Shown here piece by piece: positions 5,377 through 5,896 of a DNA stretch of 5,896 nucleotides. Numbering within the stretch: position 1 is the first letter of the stretch; the number at the start of each line of letters is the position of its first letter. Position numbers and translations under genes: made by a program. The notes under the pieces are model-generated. The model saw only the letters and a list, made by a program, of their open reading frames with translations, did not search any database and had not been told where the DNA came from. This DNA is from Candidatus Margulisiibacteriota bacterium (lineage in GTDB: Bacteria; Margulisbacteria; Termititenacia; Termititenacales; Termititenacaceae), in the NCBI GenBank assembly GCA_031279615.1, contig JAITIE010000096.1, forward strand, positions 1 through 5,896, given 5' to 3'.

Positions 5377-5685
5377 ATGCAAACTAAAATTATCGCGGAT
5401 ACTCTCGCCAAGCTTAAAGCCAGGACTATCGACTACACCGAGGTTGATCCTGCTCTGTGGGCAAATAAGGAATTTGTTGCGGCCGCGGCCAAACAAAACT
5501 CTAATGCTCTAGCCTATGCCGTTGCCAACTTGACAAAAGACAAGGAATTTATGCTGGAAGCGCTCAAAAAAGCCCCAGCGGGAACAGCCTGGCTCGTGTT
5601 TGAATGCGCCGACGACAGTTTGAAAAATGATCAGGATTTTCGGCGCGAGGCGCAAAACATAATAGACAGCCGGGAGGCAGTATAA
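5377..5685 (+). CDS. Small repeat protein, possibly DUF4116-like, paralogue 1
   Basis: The product is a soluble 102-residue protein with no signal peptide or membrane segment, and its function is unknown. After a conserved N-terminus (MQTKII) and YTEVDPALW (20-28), it shows helical repeats of the pattern [N/K-D-x-E/D-F-...-A-x-K-...-A-x-...-L]. These are NKEFVAAAAKQNSNALAYAVANL (30-52), KDKEFMLEALKKAP...AWLVFECADDSL (54-82) and a partial KNDQDFRREAQ (83-93). The pattern recalls DUF4116 repeats (decay of Asp-Lys-Glu-hydrophobic plus Ala-Val-Lys-Gln-Asn), but this is by eye only. The ribosome-binding site is GAGGA (5366-5370), six bases from the ATG. It is transcribed divergently from groES and followed by a paralogue with the same leader. 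A role in stress is not shown by the sequence. Confidence 0.8.
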   Translation: MQTKIIADTLAKLKARTIDYTEVDPALWANKEFVAAAAKQNSNALAYAVANLTKDKEFMLEALKKAPAGTAWLVFECADDSLKNDQDFRREAQNIIDSREAV

Positions 5686-5697
5686 GTCATATTTGCA

Positions 5698-5790
5698 GCC
5701 CAAAAATTTTGCAACACTTACTAAATGGTTACGATATATTAGTGATGTTTTTGTAAAATAAGTATACTTCGTGACGAAAAATTTAAAAAT
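5698..5790 (+). repeat. Conserved leader, copy 2 (upstream of the second paralogue)
   Basis: This repeats the block at 5272-5362 with an offset of 426-427 bases. Differences are at 5728, 5747 and 5776 plus two inserted A. The stem TTACTAA/TTAGTGA (5718-5724, 5739-5745) and palindrome AAGTATACTT (5760-5769) are unchanged. It starts 12 bases after the stop of the first paralogue, so each gene seems to have its own control region. Confidence 0.85.
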
Positions 5791-5803
5791 AAGGAGTTAA
5801 AAT

Positions 5804-5896
5804 ATGCAAACAAAAATCATTTCTATTGTAAATGAACTTAAAGATACAGCTGTCTCTTATGACGATGTTGAACCTGCTCTCTGGGAAAACGGGGAA
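5804..5896 (+). CDS. Small repeat protein, paralogue 2 (3' end outside window)
   Basis: The first 31 codons run to the window edge without a stop. The peptide shares MQTKII and the Y-[TD]-[ED]-V-[DE]-P-A-L-W-x-N block with the 102-residue protein at 5377, with one codon less in between. The middle section (residues 7-18) has diverged. A strong ribosome-binding site AAGGAG (5791-5796) lies seven bases before the ATG, better than that of its sister gene. It is clearly a tandem paralogue; function and length are unknown. Confidence 0.85.
   Translation, partial: MQTKIISIVNELKDTAVSYDDVEPALWENGE

Overview
The window is a compact bacterial chromosome segment. Genes sit close together, and most on the + strand carry a recognisable ribosome-binding site, except panB and the toxin gene. 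The core genes have balanced to GC-leaning composition with CGCG-rich stretches; the toxin-antitoxin pair and the right-hand leaders are clearly AT-richer. A CdaA-type diadenylate cyclase, a CIRCE-controlled groESL operon (HrcA regulation) and diaminopimelate decarboxylase point to a bacterium outside the well-known Proteobacteria, Gram-positive-like in its signalling. The gene order lysA-cdaA-panB is not one I can tie to a model organism, so an uncultured or candidate lineage is plausible. I cannot name a phylum from this sequence.

Left part (1-1819, + strand): a tightly packed operon. It holds the 3' end of lysA (last step of lysine synthesis), a complete cdaA (c-di-AMP synthase) overlapping it by one base, and a complete panB (first step of pantothenate synthesis) two bases later. 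A sigma-70-type promoter overlapping the panB stop codon then drives a stand-alone CheY-like receiver protein (1865-2242) with a very short leader.

Middle (2243-2950, + strand): a two-gene BrnT/BrnA-like toxin-antitoxin module. The toxin start codon has no ribosome-binding site but lies exactly where a well-formed extended -10 promoter should start transcription, suggesting a leaderless mRNA. Just upstream, an overlapping short ORF has a good Shine-Dalgarno that is buried in a hairpin. The module ends in a strong, probably bidirectional terminator.

Between the antitoxin and groEL (2951-3138) there is no gene. It holds a tandem array of a 73-base hairpin-rich unit directly abutting the groEL stop codon. 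All three differences between the two full units keep base pairing only in minus-strand RNA, i.e. in the groEL 3' UTR.

Right part (3139-5226, minus strand): groES-groEL. It has a consensus -35 (TTGACA), a near-consensus -10 (TAAAAT) and a CIRCE operator whose single mismatch creates the consensus -35 base. Divergent from it (5272-5896, + strand) are two tandem paralogous small genes, the second cut by the window edge. They are possibly DUF4116-like. Each is preceded by an almost identical leader of about 90 bases, although their coding regions have diverged.
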